DNA of 64,000 nt from Diprion similis (lineage: Eukaryota; Arthropoda; Insecta; Hymenoptera; Diprionidae), in assembly GCF_021155765.1 (NCBI RefSeq), contig NC_060112.1, forward strand, positions 11,842,001-11,906,000, given 5' to 3'. The notes under the pieces are model-generated. The model worked only from the letters and a program-made list of their open reading frames with translations, made no database searches and was not told the origin of the DNA. A program made the position numbers and the translations under genes. Below, piece by piece: positions 51,171-64,000 of the stretch (position 1 is the first letter of the stretch; each line of letters opens with the position of its first letter).

Positions 51171-54100
51171 TTAATGAGATTTCTGAGTTCCTGGGGTTCC
51201 AATTAGCCAAGAAATGGTCATACAAATCAATTCGAAGACCAAAAATTTTCTGCTTCAAAAATCGCCGAAAAAGTAAGGCTAACCCCTTTGGATTTTTGGC
51301 GAAAATTTCGACGACTTTAAAAAGTGCTGCAATTGATTCTTTAGGGCACTATTCCGACGAAATTTTGCGAGAGAAATCGACTAAGCGCAGTCCCAATACG
51401 CTGCGAGCAACGGATCAAAAGTTACAGCCAAAAAACTGCAAATTTTAATCGTCATTTCTCTGCTGTTGGTACTACGCTCCTTTTAATGCAATTTCTGAGT
51501 TTCTGGGGTTCCAATTAGCCAATAAATGGTCATACAAATCAATTCGAAGACCAAAAATTTTCGGCTTCAAAAATCGCCAAAAAAGTAAGGCTAACCCCTT
51601 TGGACTTTTGGCGAAAATTTCGACGACTTTGAAAAGTGCTGCAATCGATTCTTAAGGGCACTATTCAGACGTAATTTTGCGAGAGAAATCGATTAGGCGC
51701 AGTCCCAATACGCTGCGAGCAACGGATCAAGAGTTACAGCTAAAGAACTGCAAATTTTAATCGTCATTTCTCTGCTGTTGGTCCTACGCTTTTTTTGATG
51801 TGATTTCTGAGTTCCTGGGGTTCCAATTAGCCAAGAAATAGTCATACAAATCAATTCGAAGACCAAAAATTTTCGGCTTCAAAAATCGCCAAAAAAGTAA
51901 GGCTAACCCCTTTGGATTTTTGGCGAAAATTTCGACGACTTTGAAAAGTGCTGCAATTGATTCTTTAGGGCACTATTCCGACGTAATTTTGCGAGAGAAA
52001 TCGATTAAGCGCAGTCCCAATACGCTGCGAGCAACGGATCAAAAGTTACAGCCAAAAAACTGCAGATTTTAATCGTCATTTCTCTGCTGTTGGTCCTACG
52101 CTTTTTTCAATGTGATTTCTGAGTTCCTGGGGTTCCAATTAGCCAAGAAATGGTCATACAAATCAATTCGGAGACCAAAAATTTTCGGCTCCAAAAATCG
52201 TCAAAAAAGTAAGGCTAACCCCTTTGGATTTTTGGCGAAAATTTCGACGACTTTGAAAAGTGCTGCAATTGATTCTTTAGGGCACTATTCCGACGTAATT
52301 TTGCGAGAGAAATCGACTAAGCGCAGTCCCAATACGCTGCGAGCAACGAATCAAAAGTTACAGCCAAAAAACTGCAAATTTTAATCGTCATTTCTCTGCT
52401 GTTGGTCCTACGCTCCTTTTAATGCAATTTCTGAGTTCCTGGGGTTCCAATTAGCCAGAAAATGGTCATACAAATCAATTCGAAAACCAAAAATTTTCGG
52501 CTTCAAAAATCGCCAAAAAAGTAAGGCTAACCCCTTTGGACTTTTGGCGAAAATTTCGACGACTTTGAAAAGTGCTGCAATCAATTCTTAAGGGCTCTAT
52601 TCCGACGTAATTTTGCGAGAGAAATCGATTAAGCGCAGTCCCAATACGCTGCGAGCAACGGATCAAAAGTTACAGCCAAAAAACTGCAGATTTTAATCGT
52701 CATTTCTCTGCTGTTGGTCCTACGCTTTTTTCAATGTGATTTCTGAGTTCCTGGGGTTCCAATTAGCCAAGAAATGGTCATACAAATCAATTCGGAGACC
52801 AAAAATTTTCGGCTCCAAAAATCGTCAAAAAAGTAAGGCTAACCCCTTTGGATTTTTGGCGAAAATTTCGACGACTTTGAAAAGTGCTGCAATTGATTCT
52901 TTAGGGCACTATTCCGACGTAATTTTGCGAGAGAAATCGACTAAGCGCAGTCCCAATACGCTGCGAGCAACGAATCAAAAGTTACAGCCAAAAAACTGCA
53001 AATTTTAATCGTCATTTCTCTGCTGTTGGTCCTACGCTCCTTTTAATGCAATTTCTGAGTTCCTGGGGTTCCAATTAGCCAGAAAATGGTCATACAAATC
53101 AATTCGAAAACCAAAAATTTTCGGCTTCAAAAATCGCCAAAAAAGTAAGGCTAACCCCTTTGGACTTTTGGCGAAAATTTCGACGACTTTGAAAAGTGCT
53201 GCAATCGATTCTTAAGGGCACTATTCAGACGTAATTTTGCGAGAGAAATCGATTAGGCGCAGTCCCAATACGCTGCGAGCAACGGATCAAGAGTTACAGC
53301 TAAAGAACTGCAAATTTTAATCGTCATTTCTCTGCTGTTGGTCCTACGCTTTTTTTAATGTGATTTCTGAGTTCCTGGGGTTCCAATTAGCCAAGAAATA
53401 GTCATACAAATCAATTCAAAGACCAAAAATTTTCGGCTCCAAAAATCGCCAAAAAAGTAAGGCTAACCCCTTTGGATTTTTGGCGAAAATTTCGACGACT
53501 TTGAAAAGTGCTGCAATTGATTCTTTAGGGCACTATTCCGACGTAATTTTGCGAGAGAAATCGATTAAGCGCAGTCCCAATACGCTGCGAGCAACGGATC
53601 AAAAGTTACAGCCAAAAAACTGCAGATTTTAATCGTCATTTCTCTGCTGTTGGTCCTACGCTTTTTTCAATGTGATTTCTGAGTTCCTGGGGTTCCAATT
53701 AGCCAAAAAATGGTCATACAAATCAATTCGAAAACCAAAAATTTTCGGCTTCAAAAATCGCCAAAAAAGTAAGGCTAACCCCTTTGGACTTTTGGCGAAA
53801 ATTTCGACGACTTTGAAAAGTGCTGCAATTGATTCTTTAGGGCACTATTCCGACGTAATTTTGCGAGAGAAATCGACTAAGCGCAGTCCCAATACGCTGC
53901 GAGCAACGGATCAAAAGTTACAGCCAAAAAACTGCAAATTTTAATCGTCATTTCTCTGCTGTTGGTCCTACGCTTTTTTCAATGTGATTTCTGAGTTCCT
54001 GGGGTTCCAATTAGCCAAGAAATGGTCATACAAATCAATTCGGAGACCAAAAATTTTCTGCTCCAAAAATCGTCAAAAAAGTAAGGCTAACCCCTTTGGA

Positions 54101-57100
54101 TTTTTGGCGAAAATTTCGACGACGTTGAAAAGTGCTGCAATTGATTCTTTAGGGCACTATTCCGACGTAATTTTGCGAGAGAAATCGACTAAGCGCAGTC
54201 CCAATACGCTGCGAGCAACGAATCAAAAGTTACAGCCAAAAAACTGCAAATTTTAATCGTCATTTCTCTGCTGTTGGTCCTACGCTCCTTTTAATGCAAT
54301 TTCTGAGTTCCTGGGGTTCCAATTAGCCAGAAAATGGTCATACAAATCAATTCGAAAACCAAAAATTTTCGGCTTCAAAAATCGCCAAAAAAGTAAGGCT
54401 AACCCCTTTGGACTTTTGGCGAAAATTTCGACGACTTTGAAAAGTGCTGCAATCAATTCTTAAGGGCTCTATTCCGACGTAATTTTGCGAGAGAAATCGA
54501 TTAAGCGCAGTCCCAATACGCTGCGAGCAGCGGATCAAAAGTTACAGCCAAAAAACTGCAGATTTTAATCGTCATTTCTCTGCTGTTGGTCCTACGCTTT
54601 TTTCAATGTGATTTCTGAGTTCCTGGGGTTCCAATTAGCCAAGAAATGGTCATACAAATCAATTCGGAGACCAAAAATTCTCGGCTCCAAAAATCGCCAA
54701 AAAAGTAAGGCTAACCCCTTTGGATTTTTGGCGAAAATTTCGACGACTTCGAAAAGTGCTGCAATTGATTCTTTAGGGCACTATTCCGACGTAATTTTGC
54801 GAGAGAAATCGATTAAGCGCAGTCCCAATACGCTGCGAGCAACAGATCAAAAGTTACAGCCGAAAAACTGCAGATTTTAATCGTCATTTCTCTGCTGTTG
54901 GTCCTACGCTTTTTTCAATGTGATTTCTGAGTTCCTGGGGTTCCAATGAGCCAAGAAATGGTCATACAAATCAATTCGGAGACCAAAAATTCTCGGCTCC
55001 ACAAATCGCCAAAAAAGTAAGGCTAACCCCTTTGGACTTTTGGCGAAAATTTCGACGACTTTGAAAAGTGCTGCGATCGATTCTGAAGGGCACTATTCCG
55101 ACGTAATTTTGCGAGAGAAATCGATAAAGCGCAGTCCCAATACGCTGCGAGCAACAGATCAAAAGTTACAGCCAAAAAACTGCAGATTTTAATCGTCATT
55201 TCTCTGCTGTTGGTCCTACGCTTTTTTCAATGTGATTTTTGAGTTCCTGGGGTTCCAATTAGCCAAGAAATGGTCATACAAATCAATTCGGAGACCAAAA
55301 ATTCTCGGCTCCAAAAATCGCCAAAAAAGTAAGGCTAACCCCTTTGGACTTTTGGCGAAAATTTCGACGACTTTGAAAAGTGCTGCAATCGATTCTTAAG
55401 GGCACTATTCCGACGTAATTTTGCGAGAGAAATCGACTAAGCGCAGTCCCAATACGCTGCGAGCAACGAATCAAAAGTTACAGCCAAAAAACTGCAAATT
55501 TTAATCGTCATTTCTCTGCTGTTGGTCCTACGCTCCTTTTAATGCAATTTCTGAGTTCCTGGGGTTCCAATTAGCCAGAAAATGGTCATACAAATCAATT
55601 CGAAAACCAAAAATTTTCGGCTTCAAAAATCGCCAAAAAAGTAAGGCTAACCCCTTTGGACTTTTGGCGAAAATTTCGACGACTTTGAAAAGTGCTGCAA
55701 TCAATTCTTAAGGGCTCTATTCCGACGTAATTTTGCGAGAGAAATCGATTAAGCGCAGTCCCAATACGCTGCGAGCAGCGGATCAAAAGTTACAGCCAAA
55801 AAACTGCAGATTTTAATCGTCATTTCTCTGCTGTTGGTCCTACGCTTTTTTCAATGTGATTTCTGAGTTCCTGGGGTTCCAATTAGCCAAGAAATGGTCA
55901 TACAAATCAATTCGGAGACCAAAAATTTTCGGCTCCAAAAATCGTCAAAAAAGTAAGGCTAACCCCTTTGGATTTTTGGCGAAAATTTCGACGACTTTGA
56001 AAAGTGCTGCAATTGATTCTTTAGGGCACTATTCCGACGTAATTTTGCGAGAGAAATCGACTAAGCGCAGTCCCAATACGCTGCGAGCAACGAATCAAAA
56101 GTTACAGCCAAAAAACTGCAAATTTTAATCGTCATTTCTCTGCTGTTGGTACTACGCTCCTTTTAATGCAATTTCTGAGTTTCTGGGGTTCCAATTAGCC
56201 AAAAAATGGTCATACAAATCAATTCGAAGACCAAAAATTTTCGGCTTCAAAATCGCCAAAAAAGTAAGGCTAACCCCTTTGGACTTTTGGCGAAAATTTG
56301 GACGACTTTGAAAAGTGCTGCAATCGATTCTTAAGGGCACTATTCAGACGTAATTTTGCGAGAGAAATCGATTAGGCGCAGTCCCAATACGCTGCGAGCA
56401 ACGGATCAAGAGTCACAGCTAAAGAACTGCAAATTTTAATCGTCATTTCTCTGCTGTTGGTCCTACGCTTTTTTTAATGTGATTTCTGAGTTCCTGGGGT
56501 TCCAATTAGCCAAGAAATAGTCATACAAATCAATTCAAAGACCAAAAATTTTCGGCTCCAAAAATCGCCAAAAAAGTAAGGCTAACCCCTTTGGATTTTT
56601 GGCGAAAATTTCGACGACTTTGAAAAGTGCTGCAATTGATTCTTTAGGGCACTATTCCGACGTAATTTTGCGAGAGAAATCGATTAAGCGCAGTCCCAAT
56701 ACGCTGCGAGCAACGGATCAAAAGTTACAGCCAAAAAACTGCAGATTTTAATCGTCATTTCTCTGCTGTTGGTCCTACGCTTTTTTCAATGTGATTTCTG
56801 AGTTCCTGGGGTTCCAATTAGCCAAGAAATGGTCATACAAATCAATTCGGAGACCAAAAATTTTCGGCTCCGAAAATCGTCAAAAAAGTAAGGCTAACCC
56901 CTTTGGATTTTTGGCGAAAATTTCGACGACTTTGAAAAGTGCTGCAATTGATTCTTTAGGGCACTATTCCGACGTAATTTTGCGAGAGAAATCGACTAAG
57001 CGCAGTCCCAATACGCTGCGAGCAACGAATCAAAAGTTACAGCCAAAAAACTGCAAATTTTAATCGTCATTTCTCTGCTGTTGGTCCTACGCTCCTTTTA

Positions 57101-60100
57101 ATGCAATTTCTGAGTTCCTGGGGTTCCAATTAGCCAGAAAATGGTCATACAAATCAATTCGAAAACCAAAAATTTTCGGCTTCAAAAATCGCCAAAAAAG
57201 TAAGGCTAACCCCTTTGGACTTTTGGCGAAAATTTCGACGACTTTGAAAAGTGCTGCAATCAATTCTTAAGGGCTCTATTCCGACGTAATTTTGCGAGAG
57301 AAATCGATTAAGCGCAGTCCCAATACGCTGCGAGCAACGGATCAAAAGTTACAGCCAAAAAACTGCAGATTTTAATCGTCATTTCTCTGCTGTTGGTCCT
57401 ACGCTTTTTTCAATGTGATTTCTGAGTTCCTGGGGTTCCAATTAGCCAAAAAATGGTCATACAAATCAATTCGAAAACCAAAAATTTTCGGCTTCAAAAA
57501 TCGCCAAAAAAGTAAGGCTAACCCCTTTGGACTTTTGGCGAAAATTTCGACGACTTTGAAAAGTGCTGCAATTGATTCTTGAGGGCACTATTCCGACGTA
57601 ATTTTGCGAGAGAAATCGATTAAGCGCAGTCCCAATACGCTGCGAGCAACGGATCAAAAGTTACAGCCAAAAAACTGCAGATTTTAATCGTCATTTCTCT
57701 GCTGTTGGTCCTACGCTTTTTTGAATGTGATTTCTGAGTTCCTGGGGTTCCAATTAGCCAAGAAATGGTCATACAAATCAATTCGGAGACCAAAAATTCT
57801 CCGCTCCAAAGATCGCCAAAAAAGTAAGGCTAACCCCTTTGGATTTTTGGCGAAAATTTTGACGACTTTGAAAAGTGCTGCAATCGATTCTTAAGGGCAC
57901 TATTCCGACGTAATTTTGCGAGAGAAATCGATTAAGCGCAGTCCCAATACGCTGCGAGCAACGGATCAAAAGTTACAGCCAAAAAACTGCAAATTTTAAT
58001 CGTCATTTCTCTGCTGTTGGTCCTACGCTTTTTTTAATGTGATTTCTGAGTTCCTGGAGTACCAATCAGCCAAGAAATGGTCATACAAAGCAATTCGGAG
58101 ACCAAAAAGTTTCGGCTCCAAAAATCGCCAAAAAAGTAAGGCTAACCCCTTTGGATTTTTGGCGAAAATTTCGACGACTTTGAAAAGTGCTGCAATTGAT
58201 TCTTTAGGGCACTATTCCGACGTAATTTTGCGAGAGAAATCGACTAAGCGCAGTCCCAATACGCTGCGAGCAACGGATCAAAAGTTACAGCCAAAAAACT
58301 GCAAATTTTAATCGTCATTCCTCTGCTGTTGGTCCTACGCTCCTTTTAATGCAATTTCTGAGTTCCTGGGGTTCCAACTAGCCAAAAAATGGTCATACAA
58401 ATCAATTCGAAAACCAAAAATTTTCGGCTTCAAAAATCGCCAAAAAAGTAAGGCTAACCCCTTTGGACTTTTGGCGAAAATTTCGACGACTTTGAAAAGT
58501 GCTGCAATTGATTCTTGAGGGCACTATTCCGACGTAATTTTGCGAGAGAAATCGATTAAGCGCAGTCCCAATACGCTGCGAGCAACGGATCAAAAGTTAC
58601 AGCCAAAAAACTGCAGATTTTGATCGTCATTTCTCTGCTGTTGGTCCTAGGCTTTTTTCAATGTGATTTCTGAGTTCCTGGGGTTCCAATTAGCCAAGAA
58701 ATGGTCATACAAATCAATTCGGAGACCAAAAATTCTCGGCTCCAAAGATCGCCAAAAAAGTAAGGCTAACTCCTTTGGATTTTTGGCGAAAATTTCGACG
58801 ACTTTGAAAAGTGCTGCAATTGATTCTTTAGGGCACTATTCCGACGTAATTTTGCGAGAGAAATCGATTAAGCGCAGTCCCAATACGCTGCGAGCAACAG
58901 ATCAAAAGTTACAGCCAAAAAACTGCAAATTTTAATCGTCATTTCTCTGCTGTTGGTCCTACGCTCCTTTTAATGCAATTTCTGAGTTCCTGGGGTTCCA
59001 ATTAGCCAAAAAATGGTCATACAAATCAATTCGAAAACCAAAAATTTTCGGCTCCAAAAATCGCCAAAAAAGTAAGGCTAACCCCTTTGGATTTTTGGCG
59101 AAAATTTCGACGACTTTGAAAAGTGCTGCAATTGATTCTTTAGGGCACTATTCCGACGTAATTTTGCGAGAGAAATCGATTAAGCGCAGTCCCAATACGC
59201 TGCGAGCAACGGATCAAAAGTTACAGCCAAAAAACTGCAGATTTTAATCGTCATTTCTCTGCTGTTGGTCCTACGCTTTTTTCAATGTGATTTCTGAGTT
59301 CCTGGGGTTCCAATTAGCCAAGAAATGGTCATACAATTCAATTCGGAGACCAAAAATTCTCGGCTCCAAAAATCACCAAAAAAGTAAGGCTAACCCCTTT
59401 GGATTTTTGGCGAAAATTTCGACGACTTTGAAAAGTGCTGCAATTGATTCTTTAGGGCACTATTCCGACGTAATTTTGCGAGAGAAATCGATTAAGCGCA
59501 GTCCCAATACGCTGGGAGCAACGAATCAAAAGTTACAGCCAAAAAACTGCAAATTTGAATCGTCATTTCTCTGCTGTTGGTCCTACGCTCCTTTTAATGC
59601 AATTTCTGAGTTCCTGGGGTTCCAATTAGCCAAAAAATGGTCATACAAATCAATTCGAAAACCAAAAATTTTCGGCTTCAAATATCGCCAAAAAAGTAAG
59701 GCTAACCCCTTTGGACTTTTGGCGAAAATTCCGACGACTTTGAAAAGTGCTGCAATCGATTCTTAAGGGCACTATTCCGACGTAATTTTGCGAGAGAAAT
59801 CGATTAAGCGCAGTCCCAATACGCTGCGAGCAACGGATCAAAAGTTACAGCCAAAAAACTGCAGATTTTAATCGTCATTTCTCTGCTGTTGGTCCTACGC
59901 TTTTTTCAATGTGATTTCTGAGTTTCTGGGGTTCCAATTAGCCAAAAAATGGTCATACAAATCAATTCGAAAACCAAAAATTTTCAACTTCAAAAATCGT
60001 CAAAAAAGTAAGGCTAACCCCTTTGGACTTTTGGCGAAAATTTCGACGACTTTGAAAAGTGCTGCAATTTATTCTTTAGGGCACTATTCCGACGTAATTT

Positions 60101-63100
60101 TGCGAGAGAAATCGATTAAGCGCAGTCCCAATACGCTGCGAGCAACGGATCAAAAGTTACAGCCAAAAAACTGCAGATTTCAATCGTCATTTCTCTGCTG
60201 TTGGTCCTACGCTTTTTTCAATGCAATTTCTGAGTTCCTGGGGTTCCAATTAGCCGAAAAATGGTCATACAAATCAATTCGAAGACCAAAAATTTTCAGC
60301 TTCAAAAATCGCCAAAAAAGTAAGGCTAACCCCTTTGGACTTTTGGCGAAAATTTCGACGACTTTGAAAAGTGCTGCAATCGATTCTTAAGGGCACTATT
60401 CCGACGTAATTTTGCGAGAGAAATCGATTAAGCGCAGTCCCAATACGCTGCGAGCAACGGATCAAAAGTTACAGCCAAAAAACTGCAGATTTTAATCGTC
60501 ATTTCTCTGCTGTTGGTCCTACGCTTTTTTCGATGTGATTTCTAAGTTCCTGGGGTTCCAATTAGCCAAGAAATGGTCATACAAATCAATTCGGAGACCA
60601 AAAATTCTCGGCTCCAAATATCGTCAAAAAAGTAAGGCTAACCCCTTTGGATTTTTGGCGAAAATTTCGACGACTTTGAAAAGTGCTGCAATTGATTCTT
60701 TAGGGCACTATTCCGACGTAATTTTGCGAGAGAAATAGATTAAGCGCAGTCCCAATACGCTGCGAGCAACGGATCAAAAGTTACAGCCGAAAAACTGCAG
60801 ATTTTAATCGTCATTTCTCTGCTGTTGGTCCTACGCTTTTTTCAATGTGATTTCTGAGTTCCTGGGGTTCCAATCAGCCAAGAAATGGTCATACAAATCA
60901 ATTCGGAGACCAAAAATTCTCGGCTCCAAAAATCGCCAAAAAAGTAAGGCTAACCCCTTTGGACTTTTGGCGAAAATTTCGACGACTTTGAAAAGTGCTG
61001 CAATCGATTCTTAAGGGCACTATTCCGACGTAATTTTGCGAGAGAAATCGATTAAGCGCAGTCCCAATACGCTGCGAGCAACGGATCAAGAGTTACAGCT
61101 AAAGAACTGCAAATTTTAATCGTCATTCCTCTGCTGTTGGTCCTACGCTTTTTTTAATGTGATTTCTGAGTTCCTGGGGTTCCAATTAGCCAAGAAATAG
61201 TCATACAAATCAATTCGATGACCAAAAATTTTCGGCTCCAAAAATCGCCAAATAAAGTAAGGCTAACCCCTTTGGATTTTTGGCGAAAATTTCGACGACT
61301 TTGAAAAGTGCTGCAATTGATTCTTTAGGGCACTATTCCGACGTAATTTTGCGAGAGAAATCGATTAAGCGCAGTCCCAATACGCTGCGAGCAACGGATC
61401 AAAAGTTACAGCCAAAAAACTGCAGATTTTAATCGTCATTTCTCTGCTGTTGGTCCTACGCTTTTTTCAATGTGATTTCTGAGTTCCTGGGGTTCCAATT
61501 AGCCAAGAAATGGTCATACAAATCAATTCGAAAACCAAAAATTTTCGGCTTCAAAATCGCCAAAAAAGTAAGGCTAACCCCTTTGGACTTTTGGCGAAAA
61601 TTTCGACGACTCCGAAAAGTGCTGCAATCGATTCTTTAGGGCACTATTCCGACGTAATTTTGCGAGAGAAATCGATCAAGCGCAGTCCCAATACGCTGCG
61701 AGCAACGGATCAAAAGTTACAGCCAAAAAACTGCAGATTTTAATCGTCATTTCTCTGCTGTTGGTCCTACGCTTTTTTCAATGTGATTTCTGAGTTCCTG
61801 GGGTTCCAATTAGCCAAGAAATGGTCATACAAATCAATTCTGAGACCAAAAATTCTCGGCTCCAAAAATCGCCAAAAAAGTAAGGCTAACCCCTTTGGAT
61901 TTTTGGCGAAAATTTCGACGACTTTGAAAAGTGCTTCAATTGATTCTTTAGGGCACTATTCCGACGTAATTTTGCGAGAGAAATCGATTAAGCGCAGTCC
62001 CAATACGCTGCGAGCAACGGATCAAAAGTTACAGCCAAAAAACTGCAAATTTTAATCGTCATTTCTCTGCTGTTGGTCCTACGCTCCTTTTAATGCAATT
62101 TCTGAGTTCCTGGGGTTCCAATTAGCCAAAAAATGGTCATACAAATCAATTCGAAAACCAAAAATTTTCGGCTTCAAAAATCGCCAAAAAAGTAAGGCTA
62201 ACCCCTTTGGACTTTTGGCGAAAATTTCGAAGACTTTGGAGAGTGCTGCAATCGATTCTTAAGGGCACTATTCCGACGTAATTTTGCGAGAGAAATCGAT
62301 TAAGCGCAGTCCCAATACGCTGCGAGCAACGGATCAAAAGTTACAGCCAAAAAACTGCAGATTTTAATCGTCATTTCTCTGCTGTTGGTCCTACGCTTTT
62401 TTCAATGTGATTTCTGAGTTCCTGGGGTTCCAATTAGCCAAGAAATGGTCATACAAATCAATTCGGAGACCAAAAATTCTCGGCTCCAAAAATCACCAAA
62501 AAAGTAAGGCTAACCCCTTTGGATTTTTGGCGAAAATTTCGACGACTTTGAAAAGTGCTGCAATTGATTCTTTAGGGCACTATTCCGACGTAATTTTGCG
62601 AGAGAAATCGATTAAGCGCAGTCCCAATACGCTGCGAGCAACGAATCAAAAGTTACAGCCAAAAAACTGACAATTTGAATCGTCATTTCTCTGCTGTTGG
62701 TCCTACGCTCCTTTAATGCAATTTCTGAGTTCCTGGGGTTCCAATTAGCCAAAAAATGGTCATACAAATCAATTCGAAAACCAAAAATTTTCAGCTTCAA
62801 AAATCGCCAAAAAAGTAAGGCTAACCCCTTTGGACTTTTGGCGAAAATTCCGACGACTTTGAAAAGTGCTGCAATCGATTCTTAAGGGCACTATTCCGAC
62901 GTAATTTTGCGAGAGAAATCGATTAAGCGCAGTCCCAATACGCTGCGAGCAACAGATCAAAAGTTACAGCCGAAAAACTGCAGATTTTAATCGTCATTTC
63001 TCTGCTGTTGGTCCTACGCTTTTTTCAATGTGATTTCTGAGTTCCTGGGGTTCCAATGAGCCAAGAAATGGTCATACAAATCAATTCGGAGACCAAAAAT

Positions 63101-64000
63101 TCTCGGCTCCACAAATCGCCAAAAAAGTAAGGCTAACCCCTTTGGACTTTTGGCGAAAATTTCGACGACTTTGAAAAGTGCTGCAATCGATTCTGAAGGG
63201 CACTATTCCGACGTAATTTTGCGAGAGAAATCGATAAAGCGCAGTCCCAATACGCTGCGAGCAACAGATCAAAAGTTACAGCCAAAAAACTGCAGATTTT
63301 AATCGTCATTTCTCTGCTGTTGGTCCTACGCTTTTTTCAATGTGATTTCTGAGTTCCTGGGGTTCCAATTAGCCAAGAAATGGTCATACAAATCAATTCG
63401 GAGACCAAAAATTCTCGGCTCCAAAAATCGCTAAAAAAGTAAGGCTAACCCCTTTGGACTTTTGACGAAAATTTCGACGACTTTGAAAAGTGCTGCAATC
63501 GATTTTTAAGGGCACTATTCCGACGTAATTTTGCGAGAGAAATCGATTAAGCGCAGTCCCAATACGCTGCGAGCAACGGATCAAGAGTTACAGCTAAAGA
63601 ACTGCAAATTTTAATCGTCATTCCTCTGCTGTTGGTCCTACGCTTTTTTTAATGTGATTTCTGAGTTCCTGGGGTTCCAATTAGCCAGGAAATAGTCATC
63701 CAAATCAATTCGATGACCAAAAATTTTCGGCTCCAAAAATCGCCAAAAAAGTAAGGCTAACCCCTTTGGATTTTTGGCGAAAATTTCGACGACTTTGAAA
63801 AGTGCTGCAATTGATTCTTTAGGGCACTATTTCGACGTAATTTCGCGAGAGAAATCGATTAAGCGCAGTCCCAATACGCTGCGAGCAACGGATCAAAAGT
63901 TACAGCCAAAAAACTGCAGATTTTAATCGTCATTTCTCTGCTGTTGGTCCTACGCTTTTTTCAATGTGATTTCTAAGTTCCTGGGGTTCCAATTAGCCAA
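51171..64000 (+). repeat. 312-bp tandem satellite array (about 41 copies, continues past the window)
   Basis: Head-to-tail monomers of 312 bp. For example TTTCTGAGTTCCTGGGG recurs every 312 bp (occasionally 311 or 313 through single-base indels near 56250, 61255, 61556 and 62713). Conserved landmarks in each unit: CCAATTAGCCAA, GTAAGGCTAACCCC, GGCGAAAATTTCGACGAC, CCGACGTAATTTTGCG, GCGCAGTCCCAATACGC and TCGTCATTTCTCTGCTG. Copies differ by only a few percent by eye. At least three variants can be told apart by the segment before CTGAG (TTTTTTCAATGTG, TTTTTTTAATGTG or TCCTTTTAATGCA) and by GGAGACC..CTCC against GAAAACC..CTTC. The open frames of 63-159 codons on both strands are by-products of the repeat; most plus-strand ones would start at GTG, not ATG. 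The array is probably heterochromatic or pericentromeric (inference). Confidence 0.97.

Noticed and set aside
52112-63584. Dozens of 63- and 90-codon frames in the satellite
   Set aside because: Repeated copies of the same two frames on opposite strands; many plus-strand ones begin at GTG; no gene structure or motif. Explained by the 312-bp repeat.
51171-64000. CRISPR array or rRNA/tRNA/5S tandem cluster as an explanation of the repeat
   Set aside because: Units are contiguous 312-bp monomers without repeat-spacer structure, and no tRNA, 5S or rRNA landmarks are present in the unit.

Overview
The window looks like nuclear DNA of an arthropod, most likely an insect. The genes are split by short introns with canonical GT..AG sites, the intergenic DNA is AT-rich with many (TA)n tracts, and ribosomal protein eL33/RpL35A carries the Lys/Ala/Pro-rich N-terminal extension typical of insects. 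The order cannot be fixed from the sequence alone; a hymenopteran is my guess, not a demonstrated fact. There is no sign of bacterial or organellar DNA.

Layout. (1) 0.9-8.8 kb: two divergent genes, intronless dynactin subunit 3 (DCTN3, minus) and four-exon heparan sulfate 6-O-sulfotransferase (Hs6st, plus). (2) 13.3-31.2 kb: four genes all on the minus strand: SPRYD7 (4 exons), RpL35A (3 coding exons), ADHFE1/hydroxyacid-oxoacid transhydrogenase (5 exons, including a 53-nt first coding exon 3.1 kb upstream) and a 912-residue leucine-rich-repeat type I membrane protein (7 coding exons). A dead Ty3/gypsy-type integrase lies antisense inside the first ADHFE1 intron. (3) 31.2-49.3 kb: about 18 kb with no convincing coding exon. 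It holds several inverted-repeat (foldback/MITE-like) elements, a long near-perfect hairpin at 38.6 kb, microsatellites and CpG-rich patches that may be unassigned promoters or 5' UTR exons. (4) 49.4-64.0 kb: a tandem satellite array with a 312-bp monomer that runs off the right end. Its left edge has diverged copies and a non-satellite interruption; the interior has about 41 homogeneous copies with partial higher-order organisation.

For the five genes recognised by family (all but the LRR protein), exon joins were worked out by eye from reading phase, splice consensus and family conservation. Each predicted CDS is a whole number of codons and has the usual family length. These genes are ordinary housekeeping or developmental functions (dynein transport, heparan sulfate modification, ribosome, mitochondrial 4-hydroxybutyrate metabolism, cell-surface LRR signalling or adhesion) and do not form a pathway together.

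The parts most worth a second look are the foldback elements, including one with a hammerhead-ribozyme-like core, the 38.6-kb hairpin, and the satellite array with its edge gradient, chimeric monomer and recurring monomer blocks.
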